NCBI GenBank assembly: GCA_044228695.1
Contig: JBGAUK010000004.1
Coordinates: forward strand, 29,361 to 93,360
DNA length: 64,000 nt
DNA from: M0108 sp044228695
Lineage (GTDB): Bacteria > Pseudomonadota > Gammaproteobacteria > Chromatiales > Chromatiaceae
Reading direction: 5' to 3'
The notes beneath the pieces were generated by a model that had not been told where the DNA came from, searched no databases, and saw only the letters and a program-made list of their open reading frames with translations. This document shows positions 31,445-41,828 of this stretch, one piece after another (within the stretch, counting starts at the first letter, position 1; every line of letters starts with the position of its first letter). A program made the translations under genes and the position numbers.

Positions 31445-31669
31445 TCAGTAACTGCGACTGGTTGTGGTCACTGATTTGGTGGGTTGCGACGATCTCGTGG
31501 TAACGGTATCAACCGTAGTCGTCTTGTTTGGTGACACAATCACAGTATCCGTGTTGGTTCGCCCTGTTTGACCGGTTGGGCCTTGAACCCCTGCTGGCCC
31601 TTGAGGTCCGGCACAGGCACTCAATCCTAACGCAGCTATAATCGCGGTATAAAATATACGATTTTTCAT
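31445..31669 (-). CDS. Small collagen-like lipoprotein
   Basis: The 74-residue protein begins MKNRIFYTAIIAALGLSACA (lipobox LSAC). It continues with a short Gly-X-Y stretch (GPQGPAGVQGPTGQTG) and a Thr/Ser/Val-rich tail (TTTVDTVTTRSSQPTKSVTT). It resembles small collagen-triple-helix-repeat lipoproteins. The role is unknown. It lies convergent to the glycine-zipper gene across a shared terminator. Confidence 0.7.
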   Translation of the reverse strand: MKNRIFYTAIIAALGLSACAGPQGPAGVQGPTGQTGRTNTDTVIVSPNKTTTVDTVTTRSSQPTKSVTTTSRSY

Positions 31670-32199
31670 GGTATTGTCTCTCGGAGAACCAAATAATTGC
31701 CTTTTTTATCACCCTGATCCATTTTGTCCATGACAGAGCGACAAGGGTCAAAGTGGCCTATCAGAAGCGGGATCAGGTGTTGTTTCCGGGCCAGGGTTGA
31801 ACTGCCAGAAGTAACACGAGTCTCCGCCATGATGTATAAAATATTAGCCACAATGGCTCAAGTGGTCGGTGCGCTGGCAAACCAAGAGTTTGCTTTCTTT
31901 GAGAGTCGCGAATAGGTTCCATGACGAACCGATTTTCGTACTAAATCCTGACGTCGCTAGTGGGAGGAGGGTAGCCACCTCCTGGCTTCTGGATGCTCTC
32001 AAGATGATCCCTGAAACGGACATGCGGACATCCGGACGGGTGGAAGGGTCTTCCGCGGTTCCTGGTTCTGTCATTTCAATTCGTTCACTCTGTTCGCCAG
32101 TGCACCGATAGCCTTGGCGCCGAGTCTCACAATGCGAATTCAGAAACTGGTTCGTGCGCGCCCGAGGTGTCAAGGGTGCCGTCCCAGAGGAGAATTCGT
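31670..32199. other. 530-bp non-coding region upstream of the glucan synthase gene
   Basis: No supportable gene is seen. A short frame at 31833-31915 has a shared 15-mer (GGTGCGCTGGCAAAC) with the region at 16836, but no convincing ribosome site. AT-rich patches at 31840-31860 could hold a promoter. Confidence 0.4.
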
Positions 32200-35100
32200 A
32201 TGATGATGAAAGCGTATGAGCGTCGGCGTAGTTCGCGACTGGAGCCCCCGGGCGGTGATACAGACCCCATCCGGTTCGAACTTTTCAGCACCCAGCGGTT
32301 GGAGGAACATGCCGCCAGTCTGGCGGTGGCTCAGATCGTTGACCTGGAGCGGCGTGCGGGCCGTAAGCTGTTGCCCCGGGTGCGCGAAAACGCCCGGATT
32401 CTGGTGGAGGTCTATACCGCTATCAGCCATTCATCGGCCGAACAACGTGCCATCACCCCCGCGGCCGAATGGCTCCTGGATAACTTCCATATCATTGAGG
32501 AGCAGGTCCACGATATCGGGGTCCATTTGCCCGAGCGCTACTATCGTGGTCTGCCCAAGCTCGCCAGCGGCTTCCTCTCCGGCTATCCCCGGGTTTATGG
32601 CATCGCCTGGGCGCTGGTGGCGCACTCGGATAGCCGCTTCGACCCCGAGCTTCTGACTCTGTTTCTGCGTGCCTATCAAGGCGTGCAACCCCTAACCCTG
32701 GGCGAGTTGTGGGCGATCCCCGTGACCCTGAGGATTGTCCTCCTGGAAAACCTGCGCCGCCTGGCAGTTCTCATCAGGAATGCCCAGGCCGGCAGACACC
32801 TGGCCGACCTCTTTATCGATGCCCTTGAGGAAGCCGTCAGCCAGGGCGAGGAGCCCAGCCGGTTAAGTACCCTGGGCACCATGCCCGCGCCCATCCTGCG
32901 CCAGTCCTACGCCGTCCAGATCGCCCAACGTCTGCATGATCCCCATCCAGGGGCGGCCCCATCGCTCGGCTTTCTCACTCGCTGGCTGGCCGAGGAGGGG
33001 GTGACGCTCGATGAGGTCGTCCATCGGGAACATGCCGACCAGGTCGCCGCCAATACCACGGTGCGCAACATCATCACCAGCATGCGCGCGATCTCCGCCT
33101 TCGATTGGCGTGAGTTCGTGGAGCAAGTCAGCCTGGTGGACCATTGCCTGCGTGGCCAGGGTGGCTATGCGGAGATGGATTTTCTCACCCGGGACCGCTA
33201 CCGGCACGCGATCGAGGACCTGGCGCGGCGCTCACCCGAGGAGGAGTTGACGGTTGCCCAGCGCCTGATGCGCAAGATCGCTGCCTTGGCGGACGCCAAC
33301 CCCGCGGCGCCGCCGCTGGACCCCGGGTATTTTCTGATCGGGGAGGGCCGGGTGAGCTTTGAGCGGGAGCTGGGTTTTCGTCCGCCACCCCGGCAACGGC
33401 TCCTGCGTGGGGTTATGGCGACCATGGGGCTTGCCTATCCGGGTGGGATACTGTTACTGACGGCCGGCATCCTGGTAGCGCTGCACCTAGGCGCGGGTCT
33501 GGGCTGGGGGGCCTTGCTCCTGATCAGCTTGTGCGCCTTCTTTCCGGCCTCGGACATGGCCACCGACCTGGTAAACCGTCTGGTGGTGGCGTTCCTGCCG
33601 CCCCGCCATCTACCCCGGCTGGAACTGAAGTCCGGCATTCCGGCGAGCCTGCGCACCTGCGTGGTCGTGCCCACCCTGTTCGTGGACGCGGCGGGGGTTG
33701 CGAGGCAGGTCGAGCAGATGGAGGTCCGTTATCTGGCCAATCCCGAGGGGGATGTCACCTTTGCCCTCTTGTCGGATTGGTCCGACGCGGACCAGGAGAC
33801 CCTGCCCACGGACGCGCCCTTGCTGGATCTCGCCCGGGCCGGCGTGGCGGTCCTCAATGCCAAATACGGGGGCGCGCGCTTCTTCGTCTGTCATCGGCGG
33901 CGCCAATGGAATCCCGGTGAGCGCAAGTGGATGGGCTGGGAGCGGAAGCGCGGCAAACTCCATGAGTTCAACCGGCTGTTGCGTGGTGCCACCGACACCT
34001 CCTTCCTCTCCCCGGCAGACCAAGAGACCCCCGTCGCGCCGGCCGGTGTCCGGTATGTGCTCACCCTGGATGCGGATACCCGGCTGCCCATGGGTGTGGT
34101 GACCCAGTTGGTGGGTACCGCCGCCCATCCCCTGAATCGGCCGGTCTTCGACCCCGTCGCTGGCCGGGTCGTGGCGGGTTACGGCATCCTCCAGCCCCGC
34201 GTCACCCCGACCCTGCCCCTGCGGCGGGAATGTTCGCTCTTCCACCGCCTCTTTGCCGGCGCCAGTGGCACGGATGCCTATTCCAGCCAGGTGTCCGAGG
34301 TTTACCAGGATCTCTTCGCGCAGGGGACCTACTCTGGCAAGGGCCTGTACGAGGTGGACAGCTTCGAGGCGGCCCTGGCCGGGCGGGTACCCGACAACAC
34401 CCAGCTCAGCCATGACCTCTTCGAGAGCGAGTTCGCGCGCTGTGGTCTGGTCACCGATATCGAATTCTTCGAGGAGTTTCCCTATCACACCGCCGTGGTT
34501 GACTCCCGTGCCCACCGCTGGACCCGGGGCGATTGGCAGTTACTCCCCTGGATTCTGGGATTACGCCGGGAGGGCCCGGGCCGCAATCTGACCTCCATCG
34601 GGCGCTGGAAGATGCTGGACAACCTGCGCCGTTCCCTGTCGGCGCCCGGGGTCTTCTGCACCCTGGTCGCCGCCTGGGCCATCCCGGGGGCCCCCCAGGG
34701 CTGGCTCTTCGGTTTCGTCCTGCTAGCCCTGGGGATGCCCGTCTGGATGGCGCTCGGCAACAGCCTGGTGCTACCTGGCAACGCCACCCCACTCCTGACC
34801 CACTTGCGCCTGACGGCGCGGAATTTGCTGATGAGTCTGGGTCATGTCCTGGTGGCTCTGACCTTGCTGGCCCATCAGGCCTGGCTGATGGTCCATGCCA
34901 TCGGTACCACCCTGGGCCGGCTGCTCCTGACCCGCCGCCACCTGCTGAAATGGGTCACCGCCCTCCAGGCCAAGGCGGCCTCGGGTCAGGCCCTCGGGAC
35001 CCTGATCCGGCCGCTGGCGAGCGCGACCGGAGTGGTGCTGGCGGCCGCGTTGGTGGTGGTGGTCGGCAACCCGGCCAGTCTCCCGACCGCCTCGCCCTTG

Positions 35101-38100
35101 CTGCTGCTGTGGTGGCTGGCGCCCTGGGCCTCCCGCGCCCTGAGCCGGACCTCGCGAACCCCGGCCTGTGAGTCCCTGACCCCCGCCGAGACTGATCAGC
35201 TCCGGGAACTGGGGCGGCGTACCTGGTGTTTCTTCACCACCTTTGTGACGGCGCGGGATCATTATCTGCCGCCGGACAACTTCCAGGAGGACCCCGAGCC
35301 GGTCATCGCCCACCGTAGTTCGCCCACCAACTTCGGTCTTTATCTCTTGTCCGTGCTGGCCGCCCGGGATTTCGGCTGGATCGGTCTCCATGATGCCGTC
35401 GCCCGCCTGGAGGCGACCCTGGGCACCCTGACCGGGCTGCCGCGGCTGCATGGGCATTTCTTCAACTGGTATGACACCCAAGACCTGCATCCGCTGGAGC
35501 CCCGCTATCTCTCGACCGTGGATAGCGGCAATCTGGCGGGGCATCTGTTGACCCTGGCCCAGGGTTGCCGGGAGGCGGCCAGACAGCCGCAACCAGCCGC
35601 CGTGGCCTGGGCTGGCCTGGCGGATACGCATCGCATCCTGATCGCCGCGCTGGCGGCGACCCGGGAGCGGCGGACCCTGATCGTGACCCGGGAGGAGTTG
35701 TGGGACGCCGCCGCCGCCCTTGGAACGCGCCTGGCCGGTCCGCCTCTGACGGGGGCCGATTGGGGGCGCTTGAGCCGGGACGCGGAGACCCTGGCGGATC
35801 TGGCGCGGGCCTATGTGGCGGAGTTGGTGGACCTGGAGGGTGATCCCAGCCTGGATTCGGCGCCCCGCGACTGGGCCGAACGCCTGCGGGACGATATCGC
35901 CTCCCAGGCGCGGGATCGGGCCGCTGGGTTGGGTGAGGGGGACACCATCCCCCAGGCCCTGGCCCAGCGCCTGGAGGCCCTGGCCGGCACCGCCGAGCGG
36001 CTGTGCGAGGAGATGGACTTCGGCTTCCTGTACGACCCGGAGCGCCAGCTCTTCGTGCTGGGTTACCGGGTGGCCGAGGGCCTGGTGGACGACAGCTACT
36101 ACGACCTGCTCGCCTCGGAGGCGCGGCTCACCAGTCTGGTCGCCATCGCCAAGCGGGATGTCCCCAGCAGCCACTGGTTCCACCTGGGCCGCCAGATGAC
36201 CCGCGCCGCCCGGGATACGGTCCTGCTGTCCTGGTCAGGCTCCATGTTCGAGTATCTGATGCCCTCCCTGGTCAGCTTCACGCCCCGCTACAGCCTGGTG
36301 GACCAGACCTGCCGCGGCGTGGTGCGGCGCCAGATCGGTTATGGCGGGGAGCGGGGGGTGCCCTGGGGCATCTCGGAGTCGGCCCTCAATCAGCGCGACC
36401 TGGAGTTTACCTACCAGTACTCGGCCTTCGGTGTTCCGGGCCTGGGCCTCAAGCGCGGGCTGGCGGAGGATCTGGTCATAGCCCCTTACGCCACCGCCCT
36501 GGCGGCCATGTACCTGCCCCATGCCGCCGCCCGCAACTTCACCCACCTGGCGCGGGCGGGTGCCCTGGGCCGCTACGGCTTCTACGAGGCCCTCGACTAC
36601 ACCCCGGAGCGGTTGGCGGAAGGTCAGACGGTGGCCATCGTGCGTTGCTACATGGCGCACCACCAGGGCATGTCCCTGGTCGCCCTGGACAATGTGATTC
36701 ACGACGGGGTGATGCGTCACCGCTTCCATGGCATCCCGCGGATCCAGGCCACCGATCTGCTGCTACAAGAGCGTAACCCCCGCGGGGCCGATACCCGGGG
36801 TCCGCGGGTCATCAAGGTCCATACCGCGGCCCAGGTGCTGGTGCTGGCCCCGGTGCGCCGTCTGCCCTCGCCGACCGCGGCGGTGCCTTCCACCCAGTTG
36901 CTGTCTAATGGCCACTATGTGGTGATGGTCACGGCCGCGGGGGCCGGGTACAGCACCTGGGCGGGGCTGGCGGTGACCCGCTGGCGGGAAGACCGGACGC
37001 GTGACGACCGGGGCAGTTTCCTCTATCTGCGGGACCTGGAGAGCGGCCGGGTCTGGTCCGCCGGCTATCAGCCCACCCGAGCGGTCCCGGACAGCTACGC
37101 GGCCGTCTTCCGGGAGGACCGGGTCCGCCTCACTCGCACCGATGGGGCCATCGCCAGCGAGTTGGAGATCCTGGTCTCTCCCGAGAATGATGCCGAGATC
37201 CGCCACCTCTGTCTGATCAACCAGGGCCCCCGTTCGGTGGAGATCGAACTGACTTCCTATGCGGAGATCGTGCTCGCCCCCCCACGGGCGGACCTGGCCC
37301 ATCCCGCCTTCTCCAACCTCTTCGTCCAGACTGAGTTTCTGCCCCAGTTCCACGGGCTGCTCGCCCGGCGCCGGACCCGGAGCTCCACCGACCCCCAGGT
37401 GTGGGCCGCCCACCTTCTGTCACGCTTCGATACCCTCAATGGGCTCCAGTACGAGACCGACCGCGCCCGCTTCATCGGGCGTGGCCAGACCACGCGGGCA
37501 CCGGTGGCGGTGATGGCCGGCGGACCATTGAGCAACACCGTCGGCGCCGTGCTGGATCCCATCTTCAGCCTGCGCACCCGGGTGCGGATCGCAGCGGGAG
37601 GGACCGCTCAGGTGACCTTTACCACCCTGGCCGCCGGGTCGCGGGAGGCGCTCCTGGCCCTGGCCGACCAGTACCACTATCCCGCCACCTTCGAGCGGGT
37701 CTCGACCCTGGCCTGGACCCAGGCCCAGGTGTTGTTGCATCACCTGCGCATCGCCCCGGACGAGGCACAGTTGTTCCAGTCCCTGGCCAATCACCTCCTC
37801 TATGCGAACCCCTTGCCGCGGCCCGCGAGCCGGGTTATGCGACTCAATCAGGGGAACGTGACGGGGCTATGGCGCCATGGTATCTCCGGGGACCGGCCCA
37901 TCCTCTTGCTGCGGGTGAGCGAGCCCGAGGAGCGGGGCCTGGTGGATCAATTGCTGCGGGCCCATGAATATTGGCGTCTCAAGGGCCTGGCGGTGGATCT
38001 GGTGATTCTCAACGCCAAGACCCTGTCTTATGCCCAAGACTTGCATGACCTCCTGGCGGGCCTGGTACTCGACTGGCAGTCCTGCCACGCTCACCCCGGG

Positions 38101-40779
38101 ACTCCCGTACAGGGAGCTATCCAGGTGCTGTCGGCCGAGCGTTTGAGCGAGGCGGATCAGTTACTCTTGAGCACCGCCGCCCGGGTCGTACTGGCAACCC
38201 GACGGGGCAGTCTGGGGGAGCAATTGCAGCGGTTCCGGCTGCACGACCCGGGGTTTGTCACCCGCCCGGTGATCCCGTCGGCCCTGGTGTCGACCGGGCC
38301 CGCCGCCCCCGCGCTGGCGGTGCCTGCTCTGGAGTTTTTCAATGGCCTGGGGGGCTTCGCGGAGGAGGGCCGGGAGTATGTGATCCTGATGGACAAGGGT
38401 CAATGGACTCCGGCGCCCTGGATCAATGTCATCGCCAATCCCCGTTTCGGTTTCATGGTCTCGGAGGCCGGCGGTGGCTGCACCTGGTCCCTCAATAGCC
38501 ATGAGAACACCCTGACGCCCTGGTCCAACGACCCGGTCAGCGATCCACACGGGGAGGTCATCTATCTGCAGGACCTGGACACGGGCGAGGTCTGGACCCC
38601 GACCGCCTTGCCGATCCGGATTGATCACGCGACCTACATCGCCCGTCATGGCCAGGGTTACAGTCGTTTCGAGCATGCCTCCCACGGCATCCACAGCGAT
38701 CTGCTGCAAATGGTCGCCCCGGAGGACCCGATCAAGGTCTCCGGGTTGACCCTGCGTAATGACGACGATCGGCCACGGCGGCTGCGGGTGGTGGCTTATG
38801 TAGAGTGGGTGCTGGGGGCCAGCCGCGACCTCACGGCACCCTATGTGGTTACGGAGATCGATGCCGAGACCGGCGCCCTCTTCGCGGTGAACCCCTGGAG
38901 CCAGGATTTCGCGGGGCGGATCGGCTTCGCGGATTTGGGTGGTCGGCAGACCGGCTGGACCGGGGACCGGGGCGACTTCATCGGGCGTAACGGTGACCTC
39001 GCCGCCCCAGCGGCCCTGTTCCGGAGTCCGGGGTTGGGTAACCGCACCGGAGCCGGGCTGGACCCCTGCGCGGCCCTGGAGACCACCCTGGCACTGCGCC
39101 CGGGCCAGGTGGTGGAGCTGCGCTTTCTGCTGGGCCAGGGGGACAATCGCGCTCAGGCCAGCGATCTGGTGCGGCGCTATCGGTCGGCCTCGGTGGCGGA
39201 CCTCTGGCAGTCGGTCAGGGCGGGGTGGGACCAGGTGCTGGGTAAAGTCCAGGCCCGGACCCCGGACCGGGGACTCGACCTGATGCTCAACCGCTGGCTG
39301 CCCTATCAGACATTGAGTTGCCGGGTCTGGGCGCGGGCCGCCTTCTACCAGGCGGGGGGGGCCTATGGCTTCCGCGACCAGTTACAGGATGTCATGGCGC
39401 TCACCGTCACCCGGCCGGATATCGCCCGTGCCCAGATCCTGCTGGCGGCGGGGCGTCAGTTTGTGGCGGGGGACGTGCAGCATTGGTGGCATCCGCCCAC
39501 CGGGCGCGGGGTACGGACTCGCATCAGCGATGATCGGGTCTGGTTACCCTATGTGGTGGCGCACTATTTGGGGGTGACCGGGGATACGGCGGTGCTGGCG
39601 GCGGTGATCCCCTTCCTGGACGGCCTGGCCCTGGCCCCGGGCCAGGATGACGCTTTCTACGAACCGACCCGATCCGACCAGGAGGCGAGCCTTTACGAGC
39701 ATTGCGCCCGGGCGCTGGACCTGAGCCTGGGGGTGGGTAGCCATGGGTTGCCACTGATCGGTGGCGGGGATTGGAACGATGGCATGAATCGCGTCGGCCA
39801 CCTGGGCCAGGGCGAGAGTGTCTGGCTTGCCTGGTTCTTGATCCGCACCCTGCGCGACTTTGCGCCCCTGGCGGCGTCCCAGGGCGATGCGGGGCGAGCC
39901 GCGGGCTGGCTGGCCCATGCGGCGGCGCTCAAGGTTGCGGTCGAGGCGGAAGGCTGGGATGGGGCCTGGTACCGGCGCGCCTACTTTGACGATGGCTCCC
40001 CGCTCGGCTCGGCGATCAACGCGGAGTGCCGCATCGATGCCATCGCCCAGAGTTGGGCCATCATCTCCGGGGCGGGTGACCTGGAACGGGCGCGGCGGGC
40101 CATGCACTCGGTGCATGAGTATCTGATTCGCCATGGCGATGATTTGGTGTTGCTGTTCACGCCGCCCTTTGACCAGACCCCCCTGGACCCAGGCTATATC
40201 AAGGGCTACCTGCCTGGGGTGCGTGAAAATGGTGGTCAATATACCCATGCGGCCATCTGGACCCTGATGGCCTATGCCCTGCTGGGTCAGGGGAATCAGG
40301 CGACGGAGTTGCTGCGGATTTTAAATCCTATCCATCGCACGACCAGTCGTACCGGCGCCTATGCCTACAAAGTCGAACCCTATGTGTTGTCAGCGGATAT
40401 TTATGCCGAGCCGCCCCACGCCCGGCGTGGCGGTTGGACCTGGTACACCGGGTCCGCGGGTTGGTTCTACCGGGCGGGGCTGGAAACCATACTCGGCCTG
40501 ACCGTGCGCAACCATCGTCTGCACTTCGCGCCTTGTATCGCCAGTGCCTGGCGTCATTACGATCTGACCTATCGACACGGGGAGGCTCGTTACGAAATTC
40601 AGGTGGAAAATCCCCAAGGCGTCGAACAGGGGGTGATCGGCATCGATCTGGACGGGGAAACGCAGACGCTGGGGGCGGGTATCCTCTTGGTGGACGATGG
40701 CCAGGTCCATCGGGTGCGGGTCGTGCTCGGCACCATTGACCCCGTTTCGGGACCCTCGTTACCCACTCGTGAGGGCTGA
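32200..40779 (+). CDS. ndvB: Cyclic beta-1,2-glucan synthase (NdvB/ChvB type)
   Basis: This giant inner-membrane enzyme (2859 residues) is close in length to Brucella Cgs and rhizobial NdvB/ChvB. It makes cyclic beta-1,2-glucans for the periplasm. Membrane segments lie near 405-445, 810-870 and 920-985. The GT84 glycosyltransferase part has LDADTRLP (about 624-631) and HRWTRGDWQLL (about 772-782). A glycoamylase-like part has SMFEYLMP, VPGLGLKRGL and HHQGMSL (near 1488). The C-terminal GH94-like part has GGGDWNDGMNRVG (about 2521-2533), whose conserved Asp is the general acid in cellobiose phosphorylases. The ATG at 32200 is preferred because GAGGAG lies 7 nt before it; a GTG at 32167 is an alternative. 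Confidence 0.93.
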   Translation: MMMKAYERRRSSRLEPPGGDTDPIRFELFSTQRLEEHAASLAVAQIVDLERRAGRKLLPRVRENARILVEVYTAISHSSAEQRAITPAAEWLLDNFHIIEEQVHDIGVHLPERYYRGLPKLASGFLSGYPRVYGIAWALVAHSDSRFDPELLTLFLRAYQGVQPLTLGELWAIPVTLRIVLLENLRRLAVLIRNAQAGRHLADLFIDALEEAVSQGEEPSRLSTLGTMPAPILRQSYAVQIAQRLHDPHPGAAPSLGFLTRWLAEEGVTLDEVVHREHADQVAANTTVRNIITSMRAISAFDWREFVEQVSLVDHCLRGQGGYAEMDFLTRDRYRHAIEDLARRSPEEELTVAQRLMRKIAALADANPAAPPLDPGYFLIGEGRVSFERELGFRPPPRQRLLRGVMATMGLAYPGGILLLTAGILVALHLGAGLGWGALLLISLCAFFPASDMATDLVNRLVVAFLPPRHLPRLELKSGIPASLRTCVVVPTLFVDAAGVARQVEQMEVRYLANPEGDVTFALLSDWSDADQETLPTDAPLLDLARAGVAVLNAKYGGARFFVCHRRRQWNPGERKWMGWERKRGKLHEFNRLLRGATDTSFLSPADQETPVAPAGVRYVLTLDADTRLPMGVVTQLVGTAAHPLNRPVFDPVAGRVVAGYGILQPRVTPTLPLRRECSLFHRLFAGASGTDAYSSQVSEVYQDLFAQGTYSGKGLYEVDSFEAALAGRVPDNTQLSHDLFESEFARCGLVTDIEFFEEFPYHTAVVDSRAHRWTRGDWQLLPWILGLRREGPGRNLTSIGRWKMLDNLRRSLSAPGVFCTLVAAWAIPGAPQGWLFGFVLLALGMPVWMALGNSLVLPGNATPLLTHLRLTARNLLMSLGHVLVALTLLAHQAWLMVHAIGTTLGRLLLTRRHLLKWVTALQAKAASGQALGTLIRPLASATGVVLAAALVVVVGNPASLPTASPLLLLWWLAPWASRALSRTSRTPACESLTPAETDQLRELGRRTWCFFTTFVTARDHYLPPDNFQEDPEPVIAHRSSPTNFGLYLLSVLAARDFGWIGLHDAVARLEATLGTLTGLPRLHGHFFNWYDTQDLHPLEPRYLSTVDSGNLAGHLLTLAQGCREAARQPQPAAVAWAGLADTHRILIAALAATRERRTLIVTREELWDAAAALGTRLAGPPLTGADWGRLSRDAETLADLARAYVAELVDLEGDPSLDSAPRDWAERLRDDIASQARDRAAGLGEGDTIPQALAQRLEALAGTAERLCEEMDFGFLYDPERQLFVLGYRVAEGLVDDSYYDLLASEARLTSLVAIAKRDVPSSHWFHLGRQMTRAARDTVLLSWSGSMFEYLMPSLVSFTPRYSLVDQTCRGVVRRQIGYGGERGVPWGISESALNQRDLEFTYQYSAFGVPGLGLKRGLAEDLVIAPYATALAAMYLPHAAARNFTHLARAGALGRYGFYEALDYTPERLAEGQTVAIVRCYMAHHQGMSLVALDNVIHDGVMRHRFHGIPRIQATDLLLQERNPRGADTRGPRVIKVHTAAQVLVLAPVRRLPSPTAAVPSTQLLSNGHYVVMVTAAGAGYSTWAGLAVTRWREDRTRDDRGSFLYLRDLESGRVWSAGYQPTRAVPDSYAAVFREDRVRLTRTDGAIASELEILVSPENDAEIRHLCLINQGPRSVEIELTSYAEIVLAPPRADLAHPAFSNLFVQTEFLPQFHGLLARRRTRSSTDPQVWAAHLLSRFDTLNGLQYETDRARFIGRGQTTRAPVAVMAGGPLSNTVGAVLDPIFSLRTRVRIAAGGTAQVTFTTLAAGSREALLALADQYHYPATFERVSTLAWTQAQVLLHHLRIAPDEAQLFQSLANHLLYANPLPRPASRVMRLNQGNVTGLWRHGISGDRPILLLRVSEPEERGLVDQLLRAHEYWRLKGLAVDLVILNAKTLSYAQDLHDLLAGLVLDWQSCHAHPGTPVQGAIQVLSAERLSEADQLLLSTAARVVLATRRGSLGEQLQRFRLHDPGFVTRPVIPSALVSTGPAAPALAVPALEFFNGLGGFAEEGREYVILMDKGQWTPAPWINVIANPRFGFMVSEAGGGCTWSLNSHENTLTPWSNDPVSDPHGEVIYLQDLDTGEVWTPTALPIRIDHATYIARHGQGYSRFEHASHGIHSDLLQMVAPEDPIKVSGLTLRNDDDRPRRLRVVAYVEWVLGASRDLTAPYVVTEIDAETGALFAVNPWSQDFAGRIGFADLGGRQTGWTGDRGDFIGRNGDLAAPAALFRSPGLGNRTGAGLDPCAALETTLALRPGQVVELRFLLGQGDNRAQASDLVRRYRSASVADLWQSVRAGWDQVLGKVQARTPDRGLDLMLNRWLPYQTLSCRVWARAAFYQAGGAYGFRDQLQDVMALTVTRPDIARAQILLAAGRQFVAGDVQHWWHPPTGRGVRTRISDDRVWLPYVVAHYLGVTGDTAVLAAVIPFLDGLALAPGQDDAFYEPTRSDQEASLYEHCARALDLSLGVGSHGLPLIGGGDWNDGMNRVGHLGQGESVWLAWFLIRTLRDFAPLAASQGDAGRAAGWLAHAAALKVAVEAEGWDGAWYRRAYFDDGSPLGSAINAECRIDAIAQSWAIISGAGDLERARRAMHSVHEYLIRHGDDLVLLFTPPFDQTPLDPGYIKGYLPGVRENGGQYTHAAIWTLMAYALLGQGNQATELLRILNPIHRTTSRTGAYAYKVEPYVLSADIYAEPPHARRGGWTWYTGSAGWFYRAGLETILGLTVRNHRLHFAPCIASAWRHYDLTYRHGEARYEIQVENPQGVEQGVIGIDLDGETQTLGAGILLVDDGQVHRVRVVLGTIDPVSGPSLPTREG

Positions 40780-40870
40780 CCGGGGAGTTAGACCCAAGAA
40801 TGGGGTCAGAGCCCCGCGACCGGGGGCCTATCAGGCCGGGGACTTCTTGCGAGATCTGGCGGTTACGAAA

Positions 40871-40904
40871 GGCGGGAGGGATGGCAAGGCCTATCCCTCC
40901 CGCC
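40871..40904 (-). terminator. Terminator of adk
   Basis: GGCGGGAGGGAT and ATCCCTCCCGCC form a 12-bp stem, followed on the minus strand by TTTCG. It lies ~40 bp after the adk stop. Confidence 0.65.
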
Positions 40905-40943
40905 AGGCTGGGGCCAATGGCGCCAGCCGATGACCCAACCGGG

Positions 40944-41600
40944 TTAGCCCTTCAGGCCGTTAAAGATGCGGTCGCGGATCTCTTCCACGCCGCCAATACC
41001 CTGCACCTTGACGTACTTGGGCGCTCCGGCGCCGCCATCGGCGGACCATTTGGAATAGTAGGCGATCAGGGGCTCGGTCTGGTCGTGATAGACCTTGAGG
41101 CGGGCCTTGACGGTGTCTTCCTGGTCATCGTCGCGCTGGATCAGGTCCTCGCCCGTGACGTCGTCCTTGCCTTCCTCGCGGGGCGGGTTGAAAAGGACAT
41201 GGTAGGTGCGGCCCGAGCCCAGGTGGACGCGCCGGCCGGACATGCGCTTAATGATCTCCTCGTCGGCCACGTCGATCTCGACCACGGCATCGACATAGAC
41301 GGCGGCGTCCCGCAGGGCGTCGGCCTGGGCGAGGGTGCGCGGGAAGCCATCGAACAGGAAGCCCTGGCCGCAGTCGTCCTGGGTGATGCGCTCCTTGACC
41401 ATGCCGATGATGATGTCATCGGAGACCAGGCCGCCCTCGTCCATGATTTTCTTGGCGGCCACGCCAAGTTCGGTGCCGGCCTTGACGTGAGCGCGCAGCA
41501 TGTCGCCCGTGGAGATCTGGGGAATACCGAACTTCTCCTTGATAAAGCCCGCCTGGGTGCCCTTGCCAGCGCCTGGACCACCCAATAGTATGATACGCAT
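40944..41600 (-). CDS. adk: Adenylate kinase
   Basis: The enzyme interconverts ATP + AMP and 2 ADP in the cytosol. The 218-residue product is the long-LID bacterial form. It has the P-loop MRIILLGGPGAGKGTQAGFI, AMP-binding QISTGDMLRAHV and GFLFDGFPRTLAQADAL. The LID is GRRVHLGSGRTYHVLFNPPR with GKDDVTGEDLIQRDDDQEDT. The start ATG at 41600 is the only sensible one, as the P-loop begins at residue 5. It is a stand-alone housekeeping gene, divergent from the sulfotransferase gene. Confidence 0.97.
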   Translation of the reverse strand: MRIILLGGPGAGKGTQAGFIKEKFGIPQISTGDMLRAHVKAGTELGVAAKKIMDEGGLVSDDIIIGMVKERITQDDCGQGFLFDGFPRTLAQADALRDAAVYVDAVVEIDVADEEIIKRMSGRRVHLGSGRTYHVLFNPPREEGKDDVTGEDLIQRDDDQEDTVKARLKVYHDQTEPLIAYYSKWSADGGAGAPKYVKVQGIGGVEEIRDRIFNGLKG

Positions 41601-41828
41601 TATATTTTTCCTCCTCGAATCGAATGGACACGCCTCCGGGTTTGCTTGAGGCGCGAAGGGTTTGCTCCGCCCAAGGCGGGGACAGGCAAGTCTGCCACAA
41701 GGTGCGGCCGGGGGCTATCCTGACGCCAGTTTGGTTGTGGCTATTCCTTCAGTGCCGGCCACTGGTCCGACAGGTGCCTGGACGATCCAAGTCGCGCTGG
41801 CTGGGCCATTTCAGGCTAAAATCCCGCC

